From: Paraburkholderia sp. CNPSo 3272
GTDB lineage: Bacteria > Pseudomonadota > Gammaproteobacteria > Burkholderiales > Burkholderiaceae
Direction of reading: 5' to 3'
Length of the DNA: 64,000 nucleotides
NCBI RefSeq assembly: GCF_024206495.1
Contig: NZ_JAMBPQ010000011.1
Coordinates: 62,001-126,000 of the forward strand
Shown: piece after piece, positions 26,897 through 35,206 of the stretch
How positions within the stretch are numbered: position 1 is the stretch's first letter
How the letters are laid out: each line of letters begins with the position of its first letter
Notes under the pieces: generated by a model
Database searches by the model: none
Told to the model about the DNA's origin: nothing
The model's input: the letters and a program-made list of their open reading frames with translations, nothing else
Translations under genes and position numbers: made by a program

Positions 26897-28276
26897 TTAA
26901 GCCGCAAAGAGATCGCCTTCCAGCCAGTCGAGAGCCTCGCCTGTGTTCCCGCTCACGCTGGACGCGGGCGAGACAACGACACGAGAACCGTCCGGCCGGA
27001 CCGCATCGGACGGCGTGCCCGCGACAAGTGCCAGCGGTGTGGCCGCTGGCGACTGGTCGAGTTGCGCCATCACGGCGTCGGCGATCGCGTTCGCATCGCC
27101 GGTATCGAGCAGTTGCAGACGCTCGAGAACCGGTGCCGCGTTCACGTCGGCGACTTCACACCACCTGCCGAGCTTTGCGTCGACCGATGTCTCCAGGCTG
27201 ATGCCCTGTGCGCGACTGCGCACGACCGGGAGAATGCGGGGTTCGAGCTTCACGCCCTGCGCGTTCGCGAACATTGCTTCAATTGCAGCACGGTCGACCG
27301 ACTGCCGGTGCTCCTCATCGACCTGCCAGCGAACGCGCACAAACGCGTCGCCAGTATCGCTCGCAAACTGCGCGAGTCGTTCCATGTCGGGCGGACCATC
27401 AAAGTCGATGCAAAGCATGCGGCGCGCGGGCGTTGGGACCAGTTCAGCCGAGGCCGAATGGGTATCCACTTCCCATAGCAGGTAACCCTTCTCGCCCTGC
27501 TCGCCGAAGTGAAAGCGACCGATCGATCCCGCATACGCGATCAACGACCCACCGCGCTCCCATGACTGGAACTTGTGGATATGACCGAGCATGAACGCCG
27601 AGCACTGCGCGTCGAAGAGCGCCGAGAGCGAGAACTCGTGATCGAGCCCCGCCATCGTGACACCGTGCTCCGTTTCGCAGCCGACTACCGTACCGTGCGA
27701 GATGCCCACAGTCGCGATGCCTGCTTCACGCAGACGCGCATTCACCTGCCCCGACGCTGCCAGATACGTCGAGAGTACGTCGCCGAGATCCGTCGCCGCG
27801 ACGAGTGCGCCAACACTCGCTGCGAACTGCCCTTTATTGACGGTCGGCAGACAGGTGAAAACGGCGTCGGGTTGCATCGCCACTACCTGCGCGAATTCGC
27901 GTTCGTTGAACAACGGCCCCGCCGATGCGAGGAAGCGTCCATTCGCAAACGCAACCTGCTGGATGCGGCTTGCGATGAACACCTCGTTGGTCGAGCCCAT
28001 GAGCGCAAAAATGTCCAGCGTGCCGGGTGGCTCATGCGAGAACGTGCCCTGCAGCATGATCACGGGCATCGAGGCCGCGAGACGGTGAATCCGACGCGCG
28101 AGCGTGACGAGCGCCGGTGAATGAGCGTCGAGTCGATGGTCAGTCGAATCACCGGACACGACAGCTACGCGCGCACCTCGCATGATCGCGTCGTGAGTAG
28201 CGGAACTGAAACAGCGGTCCGCTTCGTCGAGTCGCTCAGGCGAGTAATGCAGGTCAGAAAAATGTGCGATCTTCAA
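26897..28276 (-). CDS. SbcD/Mre11-like metallophosphoesterase, divergent
   Basis: A 459-residue calcineurin-like phosphoesterase. Metal ligands are visible in order: FSDLHYS (Asp and His near residue 10), VSGDSTDH near 43, GISHGTV near 195 and LGHIHKF near 230. The usual GNHD box is replaced by LQGTFSHEPP, which keeps a His but loses the Asn. Mre11/SbcD enzymes cut hairpins and double-strand ends together with an SbcC ATPase, encoded two genes downstream. The start is a TTG (28274-28276), supported by GGAGG six bases upstream and by the protein beginning MKIAHFSDLH. The C-terminal 150 residues are a family-specific extension. Probably processes element DNA during transfer or recombination. 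Confidence 0.82.
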   Translation of the reverse strand: MKIAHFSDLHYSPERLDEADRCFSSATHDAIMRGARVAVVSGDSTDHRLDAHSPALVTLARRIHRLAASMPVIMLQGTFSHEPPGTLDIFALMGSTNEVFIASRIQQVAFANGRFLASAGPLFNEREFAQVVAMQPDAVFTCLPTVNKGQFAASVGALVAATDLGDVLSTYLAASGQVNARLREAGIATVGISHGTVVGCETEHGVTMAGLDHEFSLSALFDAQCSAFMLGHIHKFQSWERGGSLIAYAGSIGRFHFGEQGEKGYLLWEVDTHSASAELVPTPARRMLCIDFDGPPDMERLAQFASDTGDAFVRVRWQVDEEHRQSVDRAAIEAMFANAQGVKLEPRILPVVRSRAQGISLETSVDAKLGRWCEVADVNAAPVLERLQLLDTGDANAIADAVMAQLDQSPAATPLALVAGTPSDAVRPDGSRVVVSPASSVSGNTGEALDWLEGDLFAA

Positions 28277-28385
28277 GGCGCACCTCCGTAAACGAAAAGT
28301 GGCCGCCGGATGGCAGCCTCAATGGGATGAACGCCGTCGTACGGCGAAGGAAGAGTCAGTCAGCCCTGCGAGGGGCCGGCCATGG

Positions 28386-29687
28386 TCAGTCACGCATCGC
28401 CGCACGAACCGCACTCTCGATTTCGCGATCAAGCTTTTCGCGATTCTCGAGTGCGCCTTCGAGACGAGCGTTCATGCCGTCGACGTCGGCGAGGCGTTGT
28501 ACCCAGCCTCTGCCGTAAGTTGCGTGAGCGAAGACCCGGAAGTCGCGCTGCCGGTCCTCCACGCTCAGTCCGAGGCGGCTGAGCAAGTCCGACATGCGGT
28601 CGCGCTTTTCTTCAAGCGTTTCCGCTGTCGGCGACCCGGATGGCTGCAAGCCGAGTCCCTCGACAACCTCATGAGCATCGCTCGCGGCACCTGCTGGCCC
28701 TCCTGCTGGCGTGAGCGGGTACACGTTGGTCGCACCCTCAAGCAGCGCCGCAGCCTCCGACGCAACAGCGATCGCCGGCGGATGATCTTCCGCGCCGTCG
28801 AGCAACGCACTGATGTCGATATCCGCGTCGAGCACGGTGAGCATCTGCATCTGACGCACTGGCTCGCTTTGCTCGTTGATTCGCGTGATCTCAAATTCGC
28901 GCTTCGAGATCCAGAACCGCGTGCCGGTGAGCTTGCCCCGCGCTAGCGCCACGGTTTGCATCGCCGAATACGCTTTCTGGAGCACGTAGATCGAGTTCGT
29001 CGGTAGCTCGATGAGGCCGAGCCCCTTGATCTCGGGGACCGCGAAGATGAAGCGCGCCGAGAGGTTGCATTGCCGCGCCTGATACTGCGGGCACCCCTGC
29101 GGATTGCACACGCCGTCGGGTATCGCGTTGTCCTGCCGCAGCATGATCGAACGGGGTCCGAAATTGCGTTGCGCCCGCTGGGCCCGTACGTCGCGTTCCG
29201 GCTTTTCGTACTGCTTGCAGAAGCGTGTGCCATCGGCGCCGTACTCGGAGAAGAACTTCCGCCCGGTCGTGCCCCACGTCGCCATCTCGTTCGGGATGTT
29301 GGCCATCCAGTCGTTGAAGGCGAAGACAACGGGGAAACGATAGAGCTTCCGACCGTCGCCGCGATCCTCGCCATAGAGGCGCAGGATTTCGTCGGCCACA
29401 TCCGGGTTGGTGAAGTCGGATCGACGGCAGGTGAAGTACGGGACGTTGCGCGGTGCGAGCGCGTTTCTGAGCTTGCAGCGCCGCTCGATCTCGTCGCCGA
29501 TTTTCTCGAATGACTCGCCAGCAGCGACGAGTTGCTCGTAGAGCTTGACTGCCTGTTCGTTTTGCCTCGCGGCAGACGTCAGGACCTTGATGCCGGGACG
29601 AATCCGGCCGATGACGGGGGCGCGTGGTGCACGCTCCTCGACGATGCTGCGCACGGGCGCAGCGCCCAACGGAACAACAGCGTTCAT
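28386..29687 (-). CDS. Gp3-like recombination directionality factor family protein
   Basis: A 433-residue protein resembling the Gp3-like family of phage and mobile-element proteins (some annotated as hydrolase or metal-binding protein). Family features: IGRIRPGIKVL, PYFTCRRSDFTNPDVA, LYRFPVVFAFNDW, a Cys cluster CNPQGCPQYQARQC likely binding zinc, and RFIFAVPEIKGLGLIELPTNS. In large serine-integrase phages related proteins bias the integrase toward excision; whether this one does so is inference. The ATG overlaps the stop of the preceding small gene by four bases (ATGA), so the two are coupled. The C-terminal 130 residues are low-complexity then helical. Confidence 0.68.
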   Translation of the reverse strand: MNAVVPLGAAPVRSIVEERAPRAPVIGRIRPGIKVLTSAARQNEQAVKLYEQLVAAGESFEKIGDEIERRCKLRNALAPRNVPYFTCRRSDFTNPDVADEILRLYGEDRGDGRKLYRFPVVFAFNDWMANIPNEMATWGTTGRKFFSEYGADGTRFCKQYEKPERDVRAQRAQRNFGPRSIMLRQDNAIPDGVCNPQGCPQYQARQCNLSARFIFAVPEIKGLGLIELPTNSIYVLQKAYSAMQTVALARGKLTGTRFWISKREFEITRINEQSEPVRQMQMLTVLDADIDISALLDGAEDHPPAIAVASEAAALLEGATNVYPLTPAGGPAGAASDAHEVVEGLGLQPSGSPTAETLEEKRDRMSDLLSRLGLSVEDRQRDFRVFAHATYGRGWVQRLADVDGMNARLEGALENREKLDREIESAVRAAMRD

Positions 29688-29953
29688 GAGGGTTTCCTCG
29701 CAAGAAAGAAGATCGCCGAGGTGCGCATCTCGCTGGCCGACTGCTCCAGGTTCGATGCCGCCGCCTCTCCGCGGCGTGTGGCGATATGGGACAGGAAAAC
29801 GCGGCGCTCGCCGTCGGCAAGCATCGCGATCTGGGCGACCTCACAGCGCGCGCGCCAGGCGCCCGTTGTGGTGTCGGTAGTCGCGCGTTCGCTTTCGATC
29901 GTGCTGCTGATCGTGTCGGCGATGCGCTGGTCAAGGCCATTGGGAAGAAGCAT
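29684..29953 (-). CDS. Small hypothetical protein coupled to the Gp3-like gene
   Basis: An 89-residue soluble protein (MLLPNGLDQRIADTISS onwards) with the strand-rich segment WRARCEVAQIAMLADGERRVFLSH. The ATG at 29953 is preferred over a longer frame because TGGAG lies at the right distance and the longer version would include a terminator hairpin. Its stop overlaps the next start as ATGA. No family recognised. A strong terminator-like hairpin with eight T (29999-30028) lies about 40 bases upstream and may attenuate this two-gene unit. Confidence 0.65.
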   Translation of the reverse strand: MLLPNGLDQRIADTISSTIESERATTDTTTGAWRARCEVAQIAMLADGERRVFLSHIATRRGEAAASNLEQSASEMRTSAIFFLARKPS

Positions 29954-29992
29954 GGGAGCGTCTCCAGACAGGGAATGTAAAAACACAGGACG

Positions 29993-30028
29993 AAAAAAAA
30001 CGCGCTCCCCTGGCAAGAGGAACGCGTT
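29993..30028 (-). terminator. Terminator-like hairpin ahead of the 29953 gene
   Basis: Minus strand AACGCG...CGCGTT with an inner TTCCTC/GGGGA pairing, followed by eight T. Complete intrinsic-terminator form inside a 5' leader. Confidence 0.7.
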
Positions 30029-30596
30029 CTGGATTCGGATAAAGATGACCCATGCGCCACGTCCCTTTCGGGGACGTGGCGCACAGGGAGCCGTGAGGCT
30101 CATAGCAGGGAACGTTAGGTCGTTCCCGGCGCGACATGATCACGTCGCGCGAACAGCCCTTTTCCGAAAACATGAGTTTTCGCCGCAGGTTCACGGGTCA
30201 GTCCACTTCGATCGTTCTACCCAGATGGGTCTGGAGAGAGACACCCGAATATCCGGGCTCGAACGATGTCGCGGCGCAAATGAATGCGGCCGGCGACGAG
30301 TATCACGACTGACGAGAGGGGAGCAGGTGGCGAGCCGCTCAGCACGAGAGATATTCCACACCAGCAGCCAGCTGGTCGGAGCATGCCGTAAAGGCACGAC
30401 TTGAGGCAGAAGATGGACTCCGGGCTACGGAGTCGAGGTCGATGCGTCAGGAGACGCGAGCAATGGAGTCAGTATCGCCAAAAAAACGTGGGTGTGTCCC
30501 TGGAATGGTGGCCAATATCGTGCAGCTTTTGCCGGAAATCTGCAGACGAATCAGGAACACAATGACAGGTGAGAGAGACCACACCCGAACAACATC
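30029..30596. other. Long leader/intergenic region with a 13-bp hairpin
   Basis: It lies between the minus-strand 29953 gene and the plus-strand block. It holds a 13-bp perfect hairpin (30053-30065/30071-30083, TGCGCCACGTCCC arm) and, at 30439-30480, a copy of the conserved upstream block. A GTG-initiated frame at 30191-30397 has no supporting features. The minus-strand transcript from 30.44 kb would have a leader of nearly 500 bases. Confidence 0.5.
30439..30480 (-). promoter_or_regulatory. Conserved upstream block, copy 2
   Basis: Minus strand ATACTGACTCCATTGCTCGCG, stem GCGTC-TCCT-GACGC, then ATCGA and a GACTCC/GGAGTC hairpin. It belongs to the same series as copies near 26.8, 51.0, 55.8, 62.6 and 63.8 kb. 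Confidence 0.5.
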
Positions 30597-31211
30597 ATGG
30601 CCGCCGTTCTTGAAACTGCGCCGCAACCGGAGGAAACCCCCGGCAACGCGGCACAGGGCGGGGCGCCCGACGCACCCGCCCCGCTCACCGCTGTTCCTTC
30701 AGGCACCGGGCTCAAACCCATCGAGCGCCTGACGAGCGATACACGCTACGCGAAGATCATCCCGGATTCCGCCCAGGTGACGACGCTGAAGTACAGCTCC
30801 ATTTTCGTCCGGACATTTCTCCGTTCGGACTACAACTTTTGCGCCTCAAAGATTTCGGTCGCTCGAGACGGCAAGCTGCGCGCGCTCGACCACGCTATCC
30901 GGGAGACGACCGAGTGGTTCACGAAGGCGATCGTATGGACCGAGCAGCTCGGCGCTCGCCATCTCCCGCGACGGTACGAGACGATTGAACTCGAAGTCAA
31001 ACGTCCGCTCGCCGGCCAGCTTGTCCGGTGCCTGACCCAGTACGAGCGCCTGTTCGCCCGCGCATGGTCGGCCCACGCATCGCACCTGCTTAGCCAGGAG
31101 CGATGCACGGCCACACTGGCAAACGCCGAGAAGAAACTCAATCGCATCACGCTGCTGTGCGTGCCCGACAACGAAGAGTACGACTTCGACGGCACGCGCC
31201 GCGAAGGCTGA
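30597..31211 (+). CDS. Hypothetical conjugative-element protein
   Basis: A 204-residue soluble protein with a Pro/Ala-rich N-terminus (1-45) and a helical body: TTLKYSSIFVRTFLRSDYNF, DHAIRETTEWFTKAI, RPLAGQLVRCLTQYERLFARAW. The body layout vaguely recalls DUF1845/AcaB-like ICE proteins, but this is too weak to assign. It is the first of three plus-strand genes in an otherwise minus-strand region, preceded by a poor GAGAG ribosome site. Function unknown. Confidence 0.6.
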   Translation: MAAVLETAPQPEETPGNAAQGGAPDAPAPLTAVPSGTGLKPIERLTSDTRYAKIIPDSAQVTTLKYSSIFVRTFLRSDYNFCASKISVARDGKLRALDHAIRETTEWFTKAIVWTEQLGARHLPRRYETIELEVKRPLAGQLVRCLTQYERLFARAWSAHASHLLSQERCTATLANAEKKLNRITLLCVPDNEEYDFDGTRREG

Positions 31212-31294
31212 CCCCCGCAAGACGGCTGATTGTTCCGGCTTGACTTCCACGCCGGACGGCTACGCTCGACAGTACCCCACTGAGGAGAACGTCC

Positions 31295-32083
31295 ATGGAA
31301 ATCGACCTTCGCGAGGTTCACGCGCTGCATGCGCGCTTTGCCCGCGAACACTTTGTCATCGACCTGGAAAATCAGGTCAAGGCCCTGCCCGCGCCGCTGC
31401 TGCTTGCGCACGAACCTGCGGCCAGCACGTCGGCCGTGCGGCGGGCGTGGAATGCGCGTTGGCGGCTTGGCCGCACGGCGCTTATGGTTGCGGGCGGCGC
31501 TGCCGTCTGTGGCTTACTGGGCATGGGCGTGGCCCGCCTCATTCCGTTAGTCCACGGCGATCGCTCTCACGTTGCAGCTTCAACGGACCTGCACGCCACT
31601 TCCTCGGCGAGAGTGGATATTCCGACCGAGGCTTCCGTGCCGGCCGCATCGGCGCCAGCCCTAACATCGCAGGACCAGCTCACGGGGCCTGGTCGTGCTA
31701 ACTGGAGCGCCGCCGTTGATCCGGCCACCGTGCTCCGGCAGGCGCCCCAAACCCGTGAAAGCGTGCCGACGAGTCCCGTGATGTCGGCGAGCGCACCGGA
31801 CGAACAGAAGGCGCTTGCCTCCCCGCTGCGCCAGCACGTCGTGCAGGTGCCGCAACCTCAAACGAGCGCGCCGGCAGCAGTCAAACCGGTGCCGGCTGCC
31901 GCGCCGAATGCTGCTGTAACTCCTGCCCAGCCCAAGGAAGATCAACCGGCGCCGCGACCAGTCGTGCGTCACGTGGGCCGCCCTCACACCTCACCGGCGC
32001 GAACGGAGCAGCAACCGAGCGTCGAAACCGCGAAGTCTCCGGCAGCACCGGGGCAGCGCAACGGCGACGTACAACTCTTCTGA
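31295..32083 (+). CDS. Single-pass membrane protein with Pro/Ala-rich tail
   Basis: A 262-residue protein with a cytoplasmic N-terminus, one membrane helix (about residues 64-88, LMVAGGAAVCGLLGMGVARL) and a 170-residue low-complexity Pro/Ala/Ser tail expected to be periplasmic. GAGGAGA precedes the ATG. The topology recalls cell-envelope linkers such as TonB or VirB10-type proteins, yet no VirB10 C-terminal domain is present. It lies 13 bases before the bactofilin gene and is likely co-expressed, so it may anchor the bactofilin to the membrane (inference from position). Confidence 0.65.
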   Translation: MEIDLREVHALHARFAREHFVIDLENQVKALPAPLLLAHEPAASTSAVRRAWNARWRLGRTALMVAGGAAVCGLLGMGVARLIPLVHGDRSHVAASTDLHATSSARVDIPTEASVPAASAPALTSQDQLTGPGRANWSAAVDPATVLRQAPQTRESVPTSPVMSASAPDEQKALASPLRQHVVQVPQPQTSAPAAVKPVPAAAPNAAVTPAQPKEDQPAPRPVVRHVGRPHTSPARTEQQPSVETAKSPAAPGQRNGDVQLF

Positions 32084-32096
32084 AGGACACCGGACC

Positions 32097-32510
32097 ATGA
32101 AATCGCAACACACGCTCAATGTCACGCTTCTCGCGCCCGGTTCCACGATCGAGGGAAATTTGATCCTCGACCACGGCGTTAGCCTATTCGGGATCGTCGA
32201 CGGAAACCTGATCAGCAACGAAGGGCTGCTCCATGTCGGCGCAGGCGGGCTGGTGAAAGGTCAGATCGAGGGCGAGCACGTGCGCATCGACGGCACGGTC
32301 GAGGGCGACCTGCGCGCACGCGGTTCGCTGGAGATCAACGGCCGCGTGAGAGGGAACATTTTCTACTGCGGGACCATCAGGCTTGGCGAGCGCGCCTCGC
32401 TCGAAGGTCAGCTGAAACGCGTCGCGCGCGAACTCACAATAGACGGCGCGGTCGCGCCCGAGAACTCGAACGTCCAGCACCTCCCGCGAGCATCAACCGG
32501 CTCAGCGTAA
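32097..32510 (+). CDS. Bactofilin family cytoskeletal protein
   Basis: A 137-residue bactofilin (DUF583 beta-helix). It shows the repeating short-strand pattern with glycine turns: APGSTIEGNLILDHG, VSLFGIVDGNLIS, GLVKGQIEGEHVRIDGTVEGDL, RARGSLEINGRVRGNI, with disordered ends. Bactofilins polymerise into nucleotide-independent filaments that place envelope or DNA-segregation proteins; in Myxococcus they hold ParABS components. AAGGACA lies upstream of the ATG. On this element, with a membrane partner upstream and a ParB-like gene at 62 kb, a role in positioning plasmid or transfer machinery is plausible but unproven. Confidence 0.9.
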   Translation: MKSQHTLNVTLLAPGSTIEGNLILDHGVSLFGIVDGNLISNEGLLHVGAGGLVKGQIEGEHVRIDGTVEGDLRARGSLEINGRVRGNIFYCGTIRLGERASLEGQLKRVARELTIDGAVAPENSNVQHLPRASTGSA

Positions 32511-32676
32511 TCTCGTCGTCGTATTAACCGTTAGGCGCAGTCATTGTCTCCAATGTGAAACACATGACAGGCCCACCTATGTGTTCAGACGACGGGAGTC
32601 TGGGGGACGGATTCGGCGCCGGGTCGTGAGGGCGGGGGGGTAAACTCCAACCGATAAAGTCGACACGACGAGCGCC

Positions 32677-32994
32677 TTATTCGTGATCAAGCCGTGGCAG
32701 GTCCGTTAGCCTTCGGCCCCCATCGGAATCAGTGGCCACCGTCTCGATGCTTTGGCGTCCGGCGTCGTCGACGACAGAGCGGACTTCCGGACCTGCGACG
32801 CGCTGCCCATCCAGCGGAAAGACCGTTACGACGGTGTCGCCCTTAGCCAGTGCGTCTACCACTTCGATTACAGGCGATGCGTGCGGTGTGACCTCAAATT
32901 GGTCTCCGCTCACGGACACCTGCCCCCAAAGCACGTGTGTAACCCTTTCCGGATTCCCACCCACCCGAACCGCCGTTATAGCGTGCACAGCCAT
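32677..32994 (-). CDS. Hypothetical small protein, beta-rich
   Basis: A 105-residue soluble protein (MAVHAITAVRVGGNPERV onwards) with alternating strands THVLWGQVSV and DTVVTVFPLDG. The ATG at 32994 follows GGAGGG closely, which decides it over a longer frame. No family recognised. It converges with the bactofilin gene across a 166-base gap without a clear terminator. Confidence 0.6.
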   Translation of the reverse strand: MAVHAITAVRVGGNPERVTHVLWGQVSVSGDQFEVTPHASPVIEVVDALAKGDTVVTVFPLDGQRVAGPEVRSVVDDAGRQSIETVATDSDGGRRLTDLPRLDHE

Positions 32995-33059
32995 CGCTTT
33001 CCCTCCAGTGTTGGGGGAAATCCTAGCACGAGCGAAATCATCAGCCAGCTTCCGGCTTC

Positions 33060-33431
33060 TCATCCCTGTGGAGCCGTCGCCTCCTCAAAATCCAGCAGGC
33101 AAATACACGAGTCGAGATCAGAAAACCACGCATCGACCTGAGCGTAGTCAAACTTGTCGACGGCAAACACACGGCCATCACGGGCGCGAAGAATAAAAAT
33201 CGCTTCGAACGCTGTCGTACCGATCATGCAGACGCCTTTGTCTTGCAGATCGCGCTCTTCGGTCGCGTCGACGATCTCGTCCGCTTTCCACAGCGAGCCT
33301 GCTTGCGAGCAGAGGCCGTTCGGATGCTTAGCGAGATAGGCGGCGAACGCCTCAGGCACCGCCACATTGAATTTCGAAGTGAACCAGCTTGCAAACCACT
33401 CAGGCGCCTGCCCGATCCCGGCTTCTGTCAC
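33060..33431 (-). CDS. SMI1/KNR4 (SUKH)-like small protein, tentative
   Basis: A 123-residue protein with the order PEAFAAYLAKHPNGLC, a WKADEIVDATEERD segment, MIGTTAFEAIFILRARDGRVFAVD and a C-terminal AWFSDLDSCICLL. The GTTAFEAIFIL...VFAVD pairing and the terminal F-x-D-L resemble SUKH/SMI1 domains, common in toxin-immunity proteins. No toxin gene is adjacent. The GTG at 33431 follows AAGGGGGAA and is preferred to a longer frame. It could instead be an unrelated plasmid protein; confidence in the family is low, in the gene moderate. Confidence 0.6.
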   Translation of the reverse strand: MTEAGIGQAPEWFASWFTSKFNVAVPEAFAAYLAKHPNGLCSQAGSLWKADEIVDATEERDLQDKGVCMIGTTAFEAIFILRARDGRVFAVDKFDYAQVDAWFSDLDSCICLLDFEEATAPQG

Positions 33432-33483
33432 GCTTTCCCCCTTACCCTGCGTCGAACGGCAGGCGAAGTAATACACATAACAT

Positions 33484-35196
33484 TCAGACCTCGGGCACCT
33501 GCGATTCGTGGATGAAACGTGTGGGTGGATTCTTGCGGATCGAAGTGATCGTGAGTGTTTCGCGGGCGCGTGTCATCGCGACGTAGAACAGTCGCCGCTC
33601 CTCCGATTCAGGGCTTTTCTGGTCGGGCACCACGTTCTCCTCCGACCGCGTGATCCACACATGGTCCCACTCGAGACCCTTGGAGCTGTGCATCGTGGTT
33701 AAGACCAGCGCATCCGGCGCCGGCTCGTTGTTCGCCCGCTTCAGGAACTCGATGCGTTCGCTGAAAGAGCCATTCAGGCGGGAAATCACGTCGTAGGTCG
33801 CGAGGATCGCGCGCTCCGCGGCTTCCTTGCGCACGTACAGCATCATCCACTCCCGCACGCCCTCAAGCGCGAGTGAATAGAACTGCCTCTCGCATAGCGC
33901 CTGCCATTCTGCAAGGCGCTTCATGAAACCACGATAGGCCGTTGCGGTGTCCTCGGACAGGCCAAACGCGATCAGATCCTTTTTCTGCTTCTGCGCGAGC
34001 GTCGCACCCATGGCGTTGTGCAGGGCCGTCAGGTCGCGCGTGCTCATGCCCGCATAGCCAAGTACCGCGTCCAGACCGTTGAGCTTTATCCGCTGGACGA
34101 TTTGCAGCAGATTGCACATGAGCGCGCCCTCGGGCTGGTCGAGCACGGAGCGGCCTGACGCGCGGTAATACTTCACGCCATACGAGCGGCACACTGACTC
34201 TATCGGGTCCAGCGCCCGGTTGGTGCGGGAGAGAATCGCGCACGACTGCCCGGCGGCGAGCAGCGGCTTCAGCGCCTCGACGGCGGCCGCGGCGTCATCG
34301 TATTCGTCGTTGAACCGGCGAGCCACGACGGTACCGCCCGCACCCTTTTCCGCATGCAGCACCTTCGCGATCCGGTCTGTGTTGTGCTGGATGAGCCGGT
34401 CGGCGGCGGCGAGGATCTCGGACCGGCAACGATAGTTGCTGCCGAGGACGACGCGTTGGGCGTCGAATTTCGTGGCGAAGCCCTCCATGCCACGAAACCC
34501 CATCGCTGCGCGGAACCCATAGATGCTCTGATCGTCGTCGCCCACGACGGTCACGCGCGCGCCGGCGGCAGCGTGTAATTCCACCCAGCGGTATTGCAGT
34601 GGGTCAGTGTCCTGGAACTCGTCGACCAGCAGATCGGTGAATGCGTAGGGTTCGATATCGCCCGACTCCATGCCAGCGATCGCGAGACGCAGCATGTCCT
34701 GGAAGTCGATCTTGCCGTTTCGCGCGAGTGCGTCCTCATATGCTTCGTACAGGATAGCCTCGGGCGACCCCTCGATCGCGTGCGTGATGCCCGTTTTGAG
34801 TTGCTCGATGACGGGTACCGCTTCCTCGACCTTCCAGTTCAGACCGGTCTCGGCAAGCACGCGCATCAGCAGGCCGGTGCGGTCGCCGTCCGACGCGATG
34901 TCGCGACGCTTACCACCCGGGCGTCCGATCTGCCTGAATCCCAACGAGTGGAACGTACCGGCGATCAGCCGGGCCTTCGCGCTTGCGCCGGCAAGCGTGA
35001 GAATGCGATCTCGCAACTCCATCGCCGCATCCTTGCTGAATGTGACAGCCCCAACCCTGCTGCCGGGCGCGGCGAGCAGTGATGCGGCCTTGGACGCGAT
35101 CGTTTTCGTTTTGCCGGCGCCCGGGCACGCCACGGCCAGGCAATGCCGCTGTGCCTGTGCGACTTCGAGCTGCCGGGGGTTAAGGCCGTCGAGCAT
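33484..35196 (-). CDS. UvrD/Rep-type DNA helicase
   Basis: A 570-residue superfamily-1A helicase with all motifs in order: Walker A CPGAGKTKT near residue 27, VTFSKDAAMELR, Walker B VDEFQDTDPLQ near 190, GDDDQSIYGFRAA near 218, SNYRCRSEI, TMHSSKGLEWDHVW near 508 and EERRLFYVAMTRARETL near 533. It unwinds DNA 3' to 5' with ATP. It is shorter than chromosomal UvrD (about 720), lacking the C-terminal extension, as in plasmid-borne versions. It starts 11 bases after the stop of the preceding gene, so it belongs to the operator-controlled operon from 36.1 kb. Probably aids replication or recombination of the element. Confidence 0.9.
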   Translation of the reverse strand: MLDGLNPRQLEVAQAQRHCLAVACPGAGKTKTIASKAASLLAAPGSRVGAVTFSKDAAMELRDRILTLAGASAKARLIAGTFHSLGFRQIGRPGGKRRDIASDGDRTGLLMRVLAETGLNWKVEEAVPVIEQLKTGITHAIEGSPEAILYEAYEDALARNGKIDFQDMLRLAIAGMESGDIEPYAFTDLLVDEFQDTDPLQYRWVELHAAAGARVTVVGDDDQSIYGFRAAMGFRGMEGFATKFDAQRVVLGSNYRCRSEILAAADRLIQHNTDRIAKVLHAEKGAGGTVVARRFNDEYDDAAAAVEALKPLLAAGQSCAILSRTNRALDPIESVCRSYGVKYYRASGRSVLDQPEGALMCNLLQIVQRIKLNGLDAVLGYAGMSTRDLTALHNAMGATLAQKQKKDLIAFGLSEDTATAYRGFMKRLAEWQALCERQFYSLALEGVREWMMLYVRKEAAERAILATYDVISRLNGSFSERIEFLKRANNEPAPDALVLTTMHSSKGLEWDHVWITRSEENVVPDQKSPESEERRLFYVAMTRARETLTITSIRKNPPTRFIHESQVPEV

Positions 35197-35206
35197 GGCG
35201 CGTCAC

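Noticed and set aside
30191..30397. 68-codon GTG-initiated minus-strand frame
   Set aside because: No ribosome site, no recognised family, and it lies inside a presumed long leader; kept only as a note.
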